A DNA stretch of 64,000 bases from Alistipes sp. UBA934 (GTDB lineage: Bacteria; Bacteroidota; Bacteroidia; Bacteroidales; Rikenellaceae), in NCBI GenBank assembly GCA_002293535.1, contig DBDK01000003.1, positions 124,001 to 188,000 of the forward strand, read 5' to 3'. Below the pieces are notes generated by a model. The model saw only the letters and a program-made list of their open reading frames with translations, was not told the DNA's origin and ran no database searches. Below, in pieces: positions 1 to 14,838 of the stretch (position 1 is its first letter; each line of letters opens with the position of its first letter). A program made the position numbers and the translations under genes.

Positions 1-350
1 GGCGCCAACTTTCTGGCCGCGCACGAAAGCGCATAGGAGGTCGCGAGGGTGTCGGCACCTGCAAATTTTCTGTCGGTGAGTAGCACTCCGCCGTCGGCGC
101 CGCGGAACATAGCGTCACGAATAACCTCGGCAGCGCGATGGGGGCCCATAGAGAGCACCGTGACGGTCGAGCCTGGGTACTTGTCCTTAATTCGGAGCGC
201 CGCTTCGAGCGCATTGAGGTCTTCGGGGTTGAAGATGGCCGGAAGGGCGGCGCGATTGACCGTCCCTTCAGGGGTCATAGCATCCTTGCCCACGTTGCGG
301 GTGTCGGGCACCTGCTTGGCCAAAACAACGATCTTGAATTCTTTTTTCAT
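1..350 (-). CDS. etfB: Electron transfer flavoprotein beta subunit, partial (C-terminus beyond left edge)
   Basis: The minus strand reads from an ATG at 350 to the window edge without a stop, giving about 116 N-terminal residues. The start MKKEFKIVVLAKQVPDT, the NPEDLNALEAAL segment and the GADTLATSYAL segment are typical of EtfB/FixA, the subunit that binds AMP and, with EtfA, carries electrons from acyl-CoA dehydrogenases or related flavoenzymes. It starts 2 nt after the purA stop on the same strand, so the two are probably cotranscribed. The GADGG residues resemble the NADG repeat, but they sit in a conserved EtfB stretch and are taken as native. Confidence 0.9.
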   Translation of the reverse strand, partial: MKKEFKIVVLAKQVPDTRNVGKDAMTPEGTVNRAALPAIFNPEDLNALEAALRIKDKYPGSTVTVLSMGPHRAAEVIRDAMFRGADGGVLLTDRKFAGADTLATSYALSCAARKLA

Positions 351-352
351 AA

Positions 353-1621
353 CTATCTGATAACTGTTTCTTCACGATCGGGGCCGACGGAAATGATGCT
401 CACCGGCACCCCTGTTTCGTGTTCGATAAATTCTACGTAGGTTTTCAGTTCCTGCGGGAAATCCTCATAGCGGCGAATGGAGTTGATGTCGGTGTGCCAG
501 CCGCGGAACTCTTTATATATAGGTGTGATCTGTTCGTTGGTTTCAAAGGGGAAGTAGTCGATCCTCTCGCCGCCGACTTCGTAGCCGACACAAACCTTTA
601 GCGTGGGGAAATCGTTCAACACGTCGCCCTTCATCATAATAAGTTTGGTGGTACCGTTCATCATCACGGCGTACTTCAGAGCGACCATATCCAACCAGCC
701 GCAACGACGCGGGCGGCCTGTGGTGGAGCCATATTCGGCACCGATGTCACGCATCTTTTGGCCGTCGGCATCGAAGAGTTCCGTGGGGAAAGGACCGCTG
801 CCCACGCGGGTGCAATACGCCTTAAAGATTCCGTAAACCTCACCGATGCGATGAGGAGCGACACCCAAACCGGTACAAACTCCGGCGCAAAGAGTAGTGG
901 ACGAAGTAACGAAAGGATATGTGCCAAAATCGACATCGAGCATAGATCCCTGAGCACCCTCGGCCAACATTTTCGAGCCGCCGTCGAGCATCCGGTTCAC
1001 CTCTATTTCACTTTCGATGAGGCGAAGGCTCCTCAATACTTCGATGCCCGCCATCCATTGGCGCTCGTAATCGGAAATGTCGTAAGTGAAGTCCTTGTAT
1101 TGAGAAAGCAGGCCCTGGTGTTTGGTCTTCAGAGCGTTATAGCGTTCGGCAAACTGAGGTGAGATGATGTCGCCCACACGGAGACCGTTTCTGCCCGTCT
1201 TGTCCATATAGGTAGGGCCTATACCCTTGAGCGTGGAGCCGATCTTGGCCGCACCCTTGGCTGCCTCGGAAGCCGCATCCAGTGCACGATGGGTGGGAAG
1301 GATCAGGTGGGCTCGTTTGGAGACCCAGATCTTAGAACGAACTTCGACACCCGCAGCTTCGAGTTTTGCGATTTCGCTCGCCAAAATAACAGGGTCGATG
1401 ACAACTCCATTACCGATAATGTTGATACTTCCGGGGCGGAAAATGCCCGAAGGGATAGTGTGCAAAATGTGCGTTTGGTCGCCGAAAATCAGCGTGTGAC
1501 CGGCGTTGGGCCCACCCTGAAAGCGCGCCACAACCTCATAAGAGGGCGTTAATACATCCACCACCTTACCCTTACCCTCGTCGCCCCACTGCATTCCAAG
1601 AACTACATCAATTTTTTTCAT
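353..1621 (-). CDS. purA: Adenylosuccinate synthetase
   Basis: This 422-residue protein has the family's usual length. It catalyses GTP-dependent conversion of IMP and aspartate to adenylosuccinate, the first committed step of AMP synthesis. The N-terminal WGDEGKGK loop (about residues 12-19), GGPNAGHT (about 36-43) and GSTTGRPRRCGW in the C-terminal half are diagnostic. The ATG at 1621 follows a good Bacteroidota promoter (TACCTTTG at 1641-1648 with TTTG 20 bp upstream). The gene runs into etfB with a 2-nt gap. Confidence 0.97.
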   Translation of the reverse strand: MKKIDVVLGMQWGDEGKGKVVDVLTPSYEVVARFQGGPNAGHTLIFGDQTHILHTIPSGIFRPGSINIIGNGVVIDPVILASEIAKLEAAGVEVRSKIWVSKRAHLILPTHRALDAASEAAKGAAKIGSTLKGIGPTYMDKTGRNGLRVGDIISPQFAERYNALKTKHQGLLSQYKDFTYDISDYERQWMAGIEVLRSLRLIESEIEVNRMLDGGSKMLAEGAQGSMLDVDFGTYPFVTSSTTLCAGVCTGLGVAPHRIGEVYGIFKAYCTRVGSGPFPTELFDADGQKMRDIGAEYGSTTGRPRRCGWLDMVALKYAVMMNGTTKLIMMKGDVLNDFPTLKVCVGYEVGGERIDYFPFETNEQITPIYKEFRGWHTDINSIRRYEDFPQELKTYVEFIEHETGVPVSIISVGPDREETVIR

Positions 1622-1640
1622 AGAAGCACAAAAAACCGAG

Positions 1641-1672
1641 CAAAGGTACGAAGACTCTCCCGATTTTCCAAA
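1641..1672 (-). promoter_or_regulatory. purA promoter
   Basis: On the minus strand TACCTTTG (1641-1648) matches the Bacteroidota -7 box TAnnTTTG, and TTTG (1669-1672) lies 20 bp upstream. The box is about 20 nt before the purA ATG. Confidence 0.7.
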
Positions 1673-1681
1673 ATTTTACGT

Positions 1682-1689
1682 TATCTTCG
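1682..1689 (+). promoter_or_regulatory. Likely -7 box for the TPR gene
   Basis: TATCTTCG differs by one base from TAnnTTTG and lies 8 nt before the ATG at 1698, implying an almost leaderless transcript. Confidence 0.4.
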
Positions 1690-1697
1690 CCTCCGGA

Positions 1698-3680
1698 ATG
1701 AAGAAACTCTTGCTTGCAGTGGTGCTGGTGTGCGCGTTTTTGGCGGCACAAGGACAGTATAACAAGGCCTATTTCTTTTGGATGGGCCGCGAGCACCTTG
1801 TGGAGAGTCGCTATAGGGAAGCGATAAGGATTTACAACGCACTGTTGAGGGTCGATCCGGACGACTGGGAGGCATATTTCTTTCGCGGCATTGCAAAAGC
1901 CAACCTCGACGACAACCTGGGAGCGGAGGCCGACTTCTCAATGGCCATAGAGAAGAACCCTGTCTCGACGATGTCCTACCACCACAGGGCGATAACGAGA
2001 ATGCTGCTTGGCAATTACGACGACGCATTGGCGGATTTCCGCGAGGCGATAGAGCTCAGACCCGATCTTTCGGGGCCATACTACAGCAGGGGCTACACCT
2101 ATCTGATGAACAGGCAATTCGAGGACGCGATAAAGGATTTCACAACCTACATTTTCCACAACAACAGAGTGGCCGACGCGTATCTTTTGCGCGGTATGGC
2201 CTGGTTGAATCTGAGCGACACACTGAAGGCGCGTGAGGATTTCGACACCGCAATTCGCACCAACAGGGAAAATCCCGAGGGATGGCTGCGACGAGGGGGG
2301 CTGCTGATGGAACAGGAAAAGTACGACGAGGCGCTGGCCGACTTTGAAACCGCCGTATCTAAGGACAGCACCTACACTCATTCGTACTTTAATCGTGCGC
2401 TGGCTCGCGAACGACTGGGGCAGTTCGCAGGAGCGTTGAACGATCTGGATCGTGTGATCGAGATGAATCCCGACAACCCTGTAGCATACTACAACAGAGC
2501 TATAATCAATAATACTACAGGTGATTACGAGGGCGCGCTGGCCGATTACGATCGAGTGGTTGAACTCTCGCCCGAAAACGTGGTTGCTCACTACAACAGG
2601 GCTCTGATCCGGCAACGACTGGGAGACCTGCGAGGAGCCGAGAGAGATTACACACGCGCCATAGCCCTATATCCCGATTTCGCGGCGGCATATCTCGCGC
2701 GGGCCGAACTGCGTGCCGAGATGAGGGACGCGCGGGGAGCAAGAGCCGACCGCAGCACGGGAAACAGAAAAATAGCCGAGTACGAAAATCGCCTGACCGC
2801 CGACTCCGTGATGGTGAATTACGCCGACGGTGACCAAAATTTTACGCGATTGCTCTCGTTCGAGACGCGGTTTACGGGAGCCAACTTCGACCGATTGGCA
2901 TCCTCTCGTGAGAACCTTGCGCTACTGCCTCTGTTCCGATTCACGCTGCACAGTCCCGATACTACACGAGTAATAGGCCCGGCGCAATATTACGTGGCGG
3001 AACTTGAGAATTTTAGGACAGAGCTTGAAATACCGAATTTGGTCTTCTCAAGACAGGAAAGCGACATCCACGGCGATAGCATCCTCGCTGCCGATCACGC
3101 CCTTGCAGCACAAATCTCGGCAGGTGACGACTCGTGGCAAACACTGTTCAAACGCGGAGTGACCCAATCGCTCATTAAGCAGTTCACGGGCTCCGTGGCC
3201 ACTCTGACCCGCGCTATAGACGCCAACCCCACCAATCCATACCTATATATAAACCGTAGCACGACACGGGCCGAGATGATCGACTTCATCTCCTCCATCG
3301 ATGGTGTCGGGCGCGGGAGACTGACCATCGAAAGCGACCCCGAATACAGGATGCAGGGTTCAGGCGGGAGGATCTACAACTACGACGAAGCATTGGCCGA
3401 CCTCAACTCCGCAGCAAAACTCGCACCCAAGCTGGCGCATATATATTACAACCGAGCCAATCTGCTGGTGATGTCCGACCGCCTGCCCGAAGCTTTTGAC
3501 GACTATACTCGGGCAATCGAACTGAACCCCTACTTCGCCGAAGCATATTATAACAGGGGTTTGGTGCAGATATATATGAAAGATACCCGAAAGGGATACC
3601 TGGACATATCGAAGGCCGGCGAGCTGGGAATCGTCGGCGCTTATGATCTTATAAACCGCTATAATCCTAATCCGGAATGA
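1698..3680 (+). CDS. Secreted or periplasmic tetratricopeptide-repeat protein
   Basis: 660 residues. Residues 1-19 (MKKLLLAVVLVCAFLAAQG) form a signal peptide. From about residue 25 to 340 there are consecutive 34-residue TPRs with the recurring NP-x-x-x-x-Y-Y-N-R-A pattern. A non-TPR stretch (about 350-470) follows, then a second TPR block at the C-terminus. TPR arrays are protein-binding scaffolds; the partner cannot be told from sequence. The stop overlaps the ATG of the following MFS gene by 4 nt (ATGA), so the two are coexpressed. A YADGD segment near residue 375 faintly resembles the NADG repeat, but the match is weak. Confidence 0.85.
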   Translation: MKKLLLAVVLVCAFLAAQGQYNKAYFFWMGREHLVESRYREAIRIYNALLRVDPDDWEAYFFRGIAKANLDDNLGAEADFSMAIEKNPVSTMSYHHRAITRMLLGNYDDALADFREAIELRPDLSGPYYSRGYTYLMNRQFEDAIKDFTTYIFHNNRVADAYLLRGMAWLNLSDTLKAREDFDTAIRTNRENPEGWLRRGGLLMEQEKYDEALADFETAVSKDSTYTHSYFNRALARERLGQFAGALNDLDRVIEMNPDNPVAYYNRAIINNTTGDYEGALADYDRVVELSPENVVAHYNRALIRQRLGDLRGAERDYTRAIALYPDFAAAYLARAELRAEMRDARGARADRSTGNRKIAEYENRLTADSVMVNYADGDQNFTRLLSFETRFTGANFDRLASSRENLALLPLFRFTLHSPDTTRVIGPAQYYVAELENFRTELEIPNLVFSRQESDIHGDSILAADHALAAQISAGDDSWQTLFKRGVTQSLIKQFTGSVATLTRAIDANPTNPYLYINRSTTRAEMIDFISSIDGVGRGRLTIESDPEYRMQGSGGRIYNYDEALADLNSAAKLAPKLAHIYYNRANLLVMSDRLPEAFDDYTRAIELNPYFAEAYYNRGLVQIYMKDTRKGYLDISKAGELGIVGAYDLINRYNPNPE

Positions 3681-5038
3681 AAAAACTCTTGAGTGAATCC
3701 CCCGTGGCACGCTGGGCGGTGCTGATCCTTGTGTCGCTGACGATGCTGACCGGCTACATTGTGAGCGATGTGATGTCGCCACTGAAAACTATGCTCGAAC
3801 AACAGATGGGCTGGTCGTCGAGCGATTATAGCACATATCTGTTCGGCTACGGCATCTTCAACCTGTTCCTGTTTATGCTCATCATAGGCGGGATGATGCT
3901 CGACCGATTAGGGCCGCGATTGACGGGAATCATCGCCGCGGTGATGATGATCGCCGGAACGGGGCTGCAATATTGGGCCATCTCGACCGACTTCACAGGC
4001 GCGACGGCAATTTTCGGCATCAAGGCGCAGGTGTTTTGGGCGATGGTGGGTTTCGGAGTATTCGGCACGGGGATAGAAATGTTCGGGATCACGGCCAACA
4101 AGGTGGTGGTCAAGTGGTTCACCGGGCGAGCGCTCGCATTGGCGCTGGGACTGAACGTGGCTGCCGGTCGAATCGGAACGGCATTGGCAGGTCTGGCACC
4201 GATACCCATTGCAAAACATTTCGGCTCTATCTCGGCACCCTTGGCGGCTTGTCTGATACTACTGGTCGTGGGGTTGTTGGTATTCTTCGTTTATGTGATG
4301 ATCGACAGCAGAGCCGACAAAGAGCGAGCTGCGGCGGGTGAGGTGGCGAGCGAAGACGAATTCAAGATTTCGGACATCTTCTCGATCGTGCGAATCCGTG
4401 CTTTTTGGTACATCACCCTGCTGTGTCTGCTATTCTACTCGGCGGTGTTCCCTTTCCTGAAGTTCGTGACGGAGCTTATGATACAAAAATTCAACGTTCC
4501 CACCTCCTGGGCCGGGGCGATAATGGCGCTGCTGCCATTCGGGAATATGATTATGACCCCGCTGTTCGGCACCATCTATGACCGGCGCGGAAAAGGAGCT
4601 ACCATTATGCTCATAGGGGCGGTGATGCTGACGGTGGTGCATCTGCTGTTCGCGATTCCTGCGCTCGACGCACCCTGGATCGCCATCGCACTGATGATAG
4701 TACTGGGGGCCGCCTTTTCACTCGTGCCCAGTGCAATGTGGCCCTCCGTACCAAAGATCATACCCTATCAGAAGCTGGGCACGGCCTATTCGGTGATTTT
4801 TTGGATTCAGAACATCGGGCTGGCGTGTGTGCCGCTGCTAATCGGGGTGATTTTGGATAAGTTCTGCCGCCGCGGGACAACCGTGATCGACGGCCTGCAA
4901 ACCACCCTCTATGATTATACTCTTCCGATGTTGATATTTGCCGGATTCGGGATACTGTCTATCGTGTTCGCATTGCTGCTACGCCGCGAAGACCGCCTGA
5001 AAGGTTACGGCCTGGAAGAACCGAACGTCAAACGATAG
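3677..5038 (+). CDS. Major facilitator superfamily transporter
   Basis: 453 residues with about 12 predicted membrane segments in two halves joined by a charged loop (about residues 210-235). The inter-helix motif GGMMLDRLGPR after helix 2 and its weaker second-half counterpart GTIYDRRGKG fit the MFS fold. The substrate is not evident; the general look is of an anion/nitrate-type or oxalate:formate-type MFS, but this is a guess. It is translationally coupled to the TPR gene upstream. Its last 34 nt overlap the 3' end of ackA on the other strand. Confidence 0.85.
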   Translation: MKKLLSESPVARWAVLILVSLTMLTGYIVSDVMSPLKTMLEQQMGWSSSDYSTYLFGYGIFNLFLFMLIIGGMMLDRLGPRLTGIIAAVMMIAGTGLQYWAISTDFTGATAIFGIKAQVFWAMVGFGVFGTGIEMFGITANKVVVKWFTGRALALALGLNVAAGRIGTALAGLAPIPIAKHFGSISAPLAACLILLVVGLLVFFVYVMIDSRADKERAAAGEVASEDEFKISDIFSIVRIRAFWYITLLCLLFYSAVFPFLKFVTELMIQKFNVPTSWAGAIMALLPFGNMIMTPLFGTIYDRRGKGATIMLIGAVMLTVVHLLFAIPALDAPWIAIALMIVLGAAFSLVPSAMWPSVPKIIPYQKLGTAYSVIFWIQNIGLACVPLLIGVILDKFCRRGTTVIDGLQTTLYDYTLPMLIFAGFGILSIVFALLLRREDRLKGYGLEEPNVKR

Positions 5039-6153
5039 GTGTCTTTCGCAATAACGAGCTCCTCGTTGGTCGTGATAACGGCGACGATGACCTTGGAGTC
5101 AGGGGCGGAGATAATGCGATCCTGACCGCGGAGACCGTCGTTGGCCTTGCGGTCGAACTCAACGCCCATAAATTCGAGCCCGGAGCAGATGCGCTCACGC
5201 GACTGATATTGATTTTCGCCGACGCCGCCTGTGAAAATTATCATATCCACACCACCCAAAAGCGCCGCATAAGCCCCGATAAAGTGTTTAACGCGAGCAT
5301 CGTACATAGCCAAAGCCAGTGTAGCACGTTCATTACCGGCCTCGGACGCCGAAACGATGTCGCGCATATCGCTCGAAAGATCTGTCACGCCGAGAACTCC
5401 GGAACGCTTGTTGATCATATCGCCGAGCTCGTCGTAGCTGAGACCCTCTTTTTCACCTATATATAGCAGCGCTCCGGGGTCGATCTCGCCCGTGCGCGTA
5501 CCCATAATCAGCCCATCTACCGGCGTAAAGCCCATCGACGTATCGAGTGAGCGACCGTTGAGCATTGCCGTCACCGAACCGCCGTTACCGATGTGACAAG
5601 TGATTATGCGCGAGTGATCTATGTCGAGACCGATCATCTTTGCGCCCTTTTCGGCGACGAACTTGTGGCTGGTACCGTGGAACCCGAATTTACGCACCCC
5701 CAGCCGCTCGTAATAGTCCCACGGCAGGGCGTACATATAGTTTTCGGCGGGAATGGTCTGGTGGAACGCGGTGTCGAACACGGCCACCTGCGGCACGTCG
5801 GGTAGCAACTCGGCGATAGAGAGAATCCCCTGAAGGTTGGCGGGATTGTGCAGCGGTGCAAGCTCGAAACAGGCGCGGATCTTCTCTATCACGTCCTGTG
5901 TCACCAGCGCGCTGTCGTGGAAATAGCTTCCTCCGTGCGCAACTCTGTGACCGACGGCACCGATCTCCGATAGCGATTTCAGGACGCCCTTTTCGGGATC
6001 GGTCAGCGTGTCGATGACCTCAACGATACCCTCTTTGTGATTCTTGACTCGATCGATCAGACCCTTGGTGAGCAGTTGCGGTTCGTGCGAACCCATATCT
6101 ATGAGCTGATACTTGATCGAAGATGAGCCGCAATTTAAAACGAGAATTTTCAT
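5005..6153 (-). CDS. ackA: Acetate kinase
   Basis: 382 residues from the ATG at 6153. It interconverts acetyl phosphate plus ADP and acetate plus ATP. Diagnostic features are the N-terminal LVLNCGSSSIKYQ, the GHRVAHGG segment near residue 90, HGTSHKFV in the middle and the FTGGVGENQ nucleotide-binding motif near the C-terminus. A TTG start five codons upstream is possible, but the ATG overlaps the pta stop as ATGA, the usual coupling, and matches family N-termini. The 3' end overlaps the convergent MFS gene by 34 nt. Confidence 0.97.
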   Translation of the reverse strand: MKILVLNCGSSSIKYQLIDMGSHEPQLLTKGLIDRVKNHKEGIVEVIDTLTDPEKGVLKSLSEIGAVGHRVAHGGSYFHDSALVTQDVIEKIRACFELAPLHNPANLQGILSIAELLPDVPQVAVFDTAFHQTIPAENYMYALPWDYYERLGVRKFGFHGTSHKFVAEKGAKMIGLDIDHSRIITCHIGNGGSVTAMLNGRSLDTSMGFTPVDGLIMGTRTGEIDPGALLYIGEKEGLSYDELGDMINKRSGVLGVTDLSSDMRDIVSASEAGNERATLALAMYDARVKHFIGAYAALLGGVDMIIFTGGVGENQYQSRERICSGLEFMGVEFDRKANDGLRGQDRIISAPDSKVIVAVITTNEELVIAKDTYRLTFGSSRP

Positions 6154-7154
6154 ATACTTGTCTGACACGCAGTTATTGCTACTACGTTGATGATATCGTC
6201 GATGGAGCAGCCCCTCGAAAGGTCGTTCACAGGAGAGGCCATACCCTGAAGAACAGGCCCGATGGCATCGGCGTGGGCAAGGCGCTGAACCAGTTTATAA
6301 GCAATGTTACCGACTTCCAACGACGGAAAAATCAGGATGTTGGCGCGACCACCCAAACGGCTGCCCGGAGATTTACGCTCGGCAATGTCGGGAACAATCG
6401 CTGCATCGGCCTGCAATTCGCCGTCGATAATCAGGTTGGGATCGAGACGACGGGCGATCTCGGTAGCCTCGGCAACTTTATCCACCAAGGGATGTTTGGC
6501 CGAACCGCGAGTCGAGAAGCTGAGCATAGCCACACGAGGCTCAAGACCGACGATACTGCGGGCGGTACGGGCAGTTGAGATGGCGATCTCGGCCAACTGT
6601 TGGGCCGTTGGATCGGGCGAAACGGCGCAATCGGCAAACAAAATAGTACCGCCATCGCCGAACGTCTTGTCCGGAATACGCATAATGAACGCCCCCGACA
6701 CAACGCTGATGCCCGGAGCCGTCTTGACATATTGCAGGGCGGGACGAAGAACATCACCGGTATAATTGACCGCGCCGGCCACCGCGCCGTCGGCATCGCC
6801 CGCCTTGACCATAACCGACGCAAGGTACAGAGAGTCCTGAAGTTGCTTGGCAGCGATGTCGTACGTAACACCTTTGTTGCCACGAAGAGCAACCATCATC
6901 TCGACATAACGCTCTACATCGGCGTCGGGCAGGCGATAAGGGTCGATGACGCGATCATCCGTGATATGCTTGAGACCGAAACGCTCGGCTTCGACCTTGA
7001 TGCGTCCCTTGGAACCCAACAGGATCACATCGGCAATACCTTCTGCTATGAGAAAGTCAGCCGCCTGAATGGTGCGCTCCTCGGCCCCTTCCGGCAACAC
7101 GATCTTGCGGTTCAGACCCGCAGCCTTTTTCCTTATCTTATAAATCAACTCCAT
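6150..7154 (-). CDS. pta: Phosphate acetyltransferase
   Basis: 334 residues from the ATG at 7154 (MELIYKIRKKA). It makes acetyl phosphate and CoA from acetyl-CoA and phosphate, feeding AckA for fermentative ATP. RKIVLPEG-x-E-x-R at the N-terminus, the DADGAVAGA segment and the SFSTRGSAKHPLV stretch are typical of the short catalytic-domain-only Pta. A TTG eight codons upstream could extend it, but the ATG fits the family better. Pta and ackA form a two-gene operon joined by ATGA. Confidence 0.96.
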   Translation of the reverse strand: MELIYKIRKKAAGLNRKIVLPEGAEERTIQAADFLIAEGIADVILLGSKGRIKVEAERFGLKHITDDRVIDPYRLPDADVERYVEMMVALRGNKGVTYDIAAKQLQDSLYLASVMVKAGDADGAVAGAVNYTGDVLRPALQYVKTAPGISVVSGAFIMRIPDKTFGDGGTILFADCAVSPDPTAQQLAEIAISTARTARSIVGLEPRVAMLSFSTRGSAKHPLVDKVAEATEIARRLDPNLIIDGELQADAAIVPDIAERKSPGSRLGGRANILIFPSLEVGNIAYKLVQRLAHADAIGPVLQGMASPVNDLSRGCSIDDIINVVAITACQTSI

Positions 7155-7181
7155 ATCAATTCCCCAATTATTTTGCAATCA

Positions 7182-7216
7182 GAATGGCGATTATGCGACG
7201 CTGTCGAAAAAATTAA
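7182..7216 (+). repeat. Possible decayed NADG element upstream of pta
   Basis: Between the response-regulator stop and pta, the sequence CAGAATGGCGATTATGCGACG followed by a run of A resembles an NADG element lacking part of its stem. The GGCGATT and CGnCG positions match; the hairpin does not form. A related GACAGCGTyGC string lies upstream of pepD at 27458-27476 (minus). Confidence 0.25.
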
Positions 7217-7872
7217 TCTTCGTATTTATATCCGACCCCTTTTACCGTTACGATATGATCCTCGCCGATCTTTTTGCGCAGGTTGCGGATGTGTACGTCG
7301 ATGGTACGATCGCCAACGACGACCTCCGAACCCCAAACACTATCGTAAATCTCCTCGCGAGTGAACAGGCGACCGGGCTGAGAGTGAAGCAATTCCAGCA
7401 AGTTGAACTCCTTGCGAGGCAAGATTATCTCCTCGCCACCCTTGGTAACGACGTGCCGTGCGGAATCGACCATAATCGCCCCGTCATCGAATCCGGTATG
7501 CTCCTTGCGCTTCAAAACGGCCCGAATGTGGCTCGAAAGAGCCTTGAGCTGCACCGGTTTGGCGATATAATCATCGGCACCTGCATCGAAACCGCGAACC
7601 TGAGAATTCTCATCTCCACGAGCGGTCAGAAAGATGACCAGCGTGTCGTCGATGCCCTTGGTGGTACGAATCAATCGGCACGCCTCGTAACCGTCCATTA
7701 TAGGCATCATAGCATCGAGCAGGATAAGATGGGGGTGCCAGGCAAGGGTTTTATCCACCGCCTCGCGCCCGTTGGAGGCAGTCTCGACCTGATAGCCCTC
7801 CTTTTTGAGATTATAGCCGACGAACTCCAGGATGTCCGGCTCGTCATCGACGATTAAAATACGATAATTCAT
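7213..7872 (-). CDS. OmpR/PhoB-family response regulator
   Basis: 219 residues. The N-terminal receiver domain (1-120) has the acidic pair in LIVDDEPD, the phospho-acceptor Asp in LLDAMMPIMDG (about residue 52), the Thr of FLTARG and the Lys of AKPVQ. The C-terminal winged helix (about 130-219) ends DRTIDVHIRNLRKKIGE then VKGVGYKYE. No histidine kinase lies beside it, so its signal is unknown. The ATG at 7872 is preferred over the GTG at 7881 because the -7 box (7881-7888) would overlap the latter. Confidence 0.93.
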   Translation of the reverse strand: MNYRILIVDDEPDILEFVGYNLKKEGYQVETASNGREAVDKTLAWHPHLILLDAMMPIMDGYEACRLIRTTKGIDDTLVIFLTARGDENSQVRGFDAGADDYIAKPVQLKALSSHIRAVLKRKEHTGFDDGAIMVDSARHVVTKGGEEIILPRKEFNLLELLHSQPGRLFTREEIYDSVWGSEVVVGDRTIDVHIRNLRKKIGEDHIVTVKGVGYKYED

Positions 7873-7880
7873 AAGTTTCA

Positions 7881-7888
7881 CAAAGATA
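7881..7888 (-). promoter_or_regulatory. Response-regulator promoter -7 box
   Basis: TATCTTTG on the minus strand, 8 nt before the ATG at 7872; it implies a very short leader. A divergent -7 box for the DUF349 gene lies 24 bp away. Confidence 0.6.
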
Positions 7889-7911
7889 GTGGTTATTTCC
7901 GATTTTTAGTG

Positions 7912-7919
7912 TAACTTTG
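7912..7919 (+). promoter_or_regulatory. DUF349-gene promoter -7 box
   Basis: TAACTTTG matches TAnnTTTG, 24 nt before the ATG at 7944. Confidence 0.6.
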
Positions 7920-7943
7920 TGGGAATGTTTTCTCATTTCAACT

Positions 7944-13109
<5,166 letters not shown>

Positions 13110-13127
13110 GAGCGACTACTATCGATT

Positions 13128-13319
13128 ATGCCAGCCGCAGGTCGCCGTGACTACCAGACTGGCGCAGTCGGGAATCAGGGCACCAACGGGCAGTTCTGGT
13201 CTTCCACGCCGTACAGTGAGTCAAACGGGCTTATGTTGTACTTCAACAGCAACAACGTGAATCCCGTGTATAACGATCAATTCTCCTTCGGCCGTGCGGT
13301 GCGTTGTGTCGCCCGCTAA
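13128..13319 (+). CDS. Orphan lectin-like variable domain (cassette A)
   Basis: The frame opens MPAAGRRDY and ends AVRCVAR, 63 residues. It equals only the C-terminal variable domain of FISUMP-type or diversity-generating-retroelement target proteins; the signal peptide and upstream domains are missing. It lies in the same reading frame as yidC, separated from it by the single TAA stop and six codons (GAG CGA CTA CTA TCG ATT). From the AAG residues it is exactly 61 codons, as in cassettes B, C, D and F. Whether it is translated alone is unknown. Confidence 0.45.
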   Translation: MPAAGRRDYQTGAVGNQGTNGQFWSSTPYSESNGLMLYFNSNNVNPVYNDQFSFGRAVRCVAR

Positions 13320-13391
13320 GAACTTGGTGAAAACAAGAGTCCCCGCGATCGAGGTCGCGGGGAGCAAAAGTTTCCACAAATTCAGTAGTCC

Positions 13392-13440
13392 ACTGGGTCG
13401 GAACGCCGACAGCTACTTTAAGCTACGCAAAAGATCCAGT
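13392..13440 (+). repeat. NADG element, intergenic, after cassette A
   Basis: GTCGGAACGCCGACAGC, ACTTTAAGCTACGCAAAAG, enclosed by ACTGGGT and ATCCAGT (one G-T wobble). Confidence 0.85.
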
Positions 13441-13469
13441 TATAGGTCTCAGGGCCATTCGACGGGCCG

Positions 13470-14825
13470 TTACTTCTTGAGAATCTTTATATTCTTGAAA
13501 GAAACCACGTCCCCGTGATCCTGTAGCAAGATGTGTCCTTCGGTGTGGTTTCCGAAGTCGGGCCAGTCGCGATACTTGCTGTAATCGACCAGTGCATCCC
13601 ACTCTTGTGTACCGCGTTCGTATTCAACGATTTTCACTCCATTAAGCCAGTGTTCAACGTGAGGGCCGCACACCACGATCATCGCCGTATTGAACGCACT
13701 GGGACGAAGATAAGCTTCGGCAACGTCCTTTGCAGGGATCAAATCGTACAGTGAGCCCAAAGTTCGATTTCCGTTCACACCTAACTTTGCATCGGGGTGG
13801 CGCTGGTCGTCGAGTATCTGATACTCGCAACCTATCGCCGAACCTTCACACTTGTTCAGGTCGGGTTTGACGAAGTATTTGATGCCGCTGTTGGCCCCAT
13901 TGGTGATTCGGAAATCGACCTTGAGTACGAAATCGCCATAGACATCGGTCGTGACTATGTCGCCGCCGTTCGTCGATTCGCCGCCATCGCCCTTTTCGAC
14001 CGACAAAATGCCGTTCTCGATCTTCCAGCCCTTTTCGGAGAAGCCTTCGAGACGGGCACCGCGCCAACCATTCGTCGTTTCACCGTCCCACAACAGTTCC
14101 CAGCCTTCGGCTTTTTCGCGCGGAGATAACGTGTTGGCGATCAGGTTCAATTGAGGCACATCGAGGTTCTGATGCGTAGCCCAGCGTTCAACTTCTTTGG
14201 TGCAAATACGTATACCTCTCCAGCGAACCGTCTTGCCGTCGTTCGCGTCGCTGTAGATCTGGTGGATCTGAAGTGCGATAAACCCCTGAGAATAAACGTT
14301 ATCCAGAAACGAAGCACACTCCACGCCATTGAGCCACGTGCGGATCGAATTGCCGACCGCTTCGATGCGCGCTTTGTTCCAATCGTTGTGCTTATAGGCG
14401 GTGCGGGCAGGTTGATTGAACGTCAGCGGATAAAGCCAAAGACGCGGGGTAGCTTCATCGTAAACACCTCCTGACCAAGCCCTCGGTTCGGTGTCGATCT
14501 CATATTGATAGCCGTGCACGCGACCGTTCTGGTAAGCTTTGGTGCTCTGGCTGCGAAACTGTACGCCCGAATTGAGCCCATCTTCCGCCTTGAATTCGAA
14601 TTCGAGGATAAAGTCGCCGTAAGTCTTTGTAGTCGTGAGGAATACATTAGGCTCGCCCATCTTCGACACGCCTACGATAGCATCTCCTTCGGCCCTGAAT
14701 TCGGTTTTTCCGCCGATCTTTTTCCAGCCGCTCAGGTTCTTGCCATTATAGAGCGGTGTCCACTCCTGAGCCGCAGCGCTTGCAACCAATCCGAGGGCCA
14801 GCGATAACAAAATTGTCTTTTTCAT
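13470..14825 (-). CDS. Secreted protein with two tandem DUF1080 (3-keto-disaccharide hydrolase) domains
   Basis: 451 residues from the ATG at 14825. A signal peptide ends at ASAAAQ (about residue 19). Two DUF1080 lectin-like beta-sandwich domains follow, about 21-225 (starting [15 protein letters not shown]) and about 240-451 (starting [15 protein letters not shown]). In this family the fold cleaves or binds 3-keto-glycosides. The gene follows a Gfo/Idh/MocA oxidoreductase by 13 nt, the usual partner that makes or uses the 3-keto sugar. Substrate is unknown. An upstream in-frame start at 14882 would delay the signal peptide and is rejected. Confidence 0.88.
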   Translation of the reverse strand: MKKTILLSLALGLVASAAAQEWTPLYNGKNLSGWKKIGGKTEFRAEGDAIVGVSKMGEPNVFLTTTKTYGDFILEFEFKAEDGLNSGVQFRSQSTKAYQNGRVHGYQYEIDTEPRAWSGGVYDEATPRLWLYPLTFNQPARTAYKHNDWNKARIEAVGNSIRTWLNGVECASFLDNVYSQGFIALQIHQIYSDANDGKTVRWRGIRICTKEVERWATHQNLDVPQLNLIANTLSPREKAEGWELLWDGETTNGWRGARLEGFSEKGWKIENGILSVEKGDGGESTNGGDIVTTDVYGDFVLKVDFRITNGANSGIKYFVKPDLNKCEGSAIGCEYQILDDQRHPDAKLGVNGNRTLGSLYDLIPAKDVAEAYLRPSAFNTAMIVVCGPHVEHWLNGVKIVEYERGTQEWDALVDYSKYRDWPDFGNHTEGHILLQDHGDVVSFKNIKILKK

Positions 14826-14838
14826 ATTCTGTCTATTA

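Noticed and set aside
75..105. NADG element in etfB (GADGG)
   Set aside because: The residues are part of a conserved EtfB segment and no stem is formed.
2800..2870. NADG element in the TPR gene (YADGD)
   Set aside because: CGCCGACGG is shared, but the flanks do not align without gaps.
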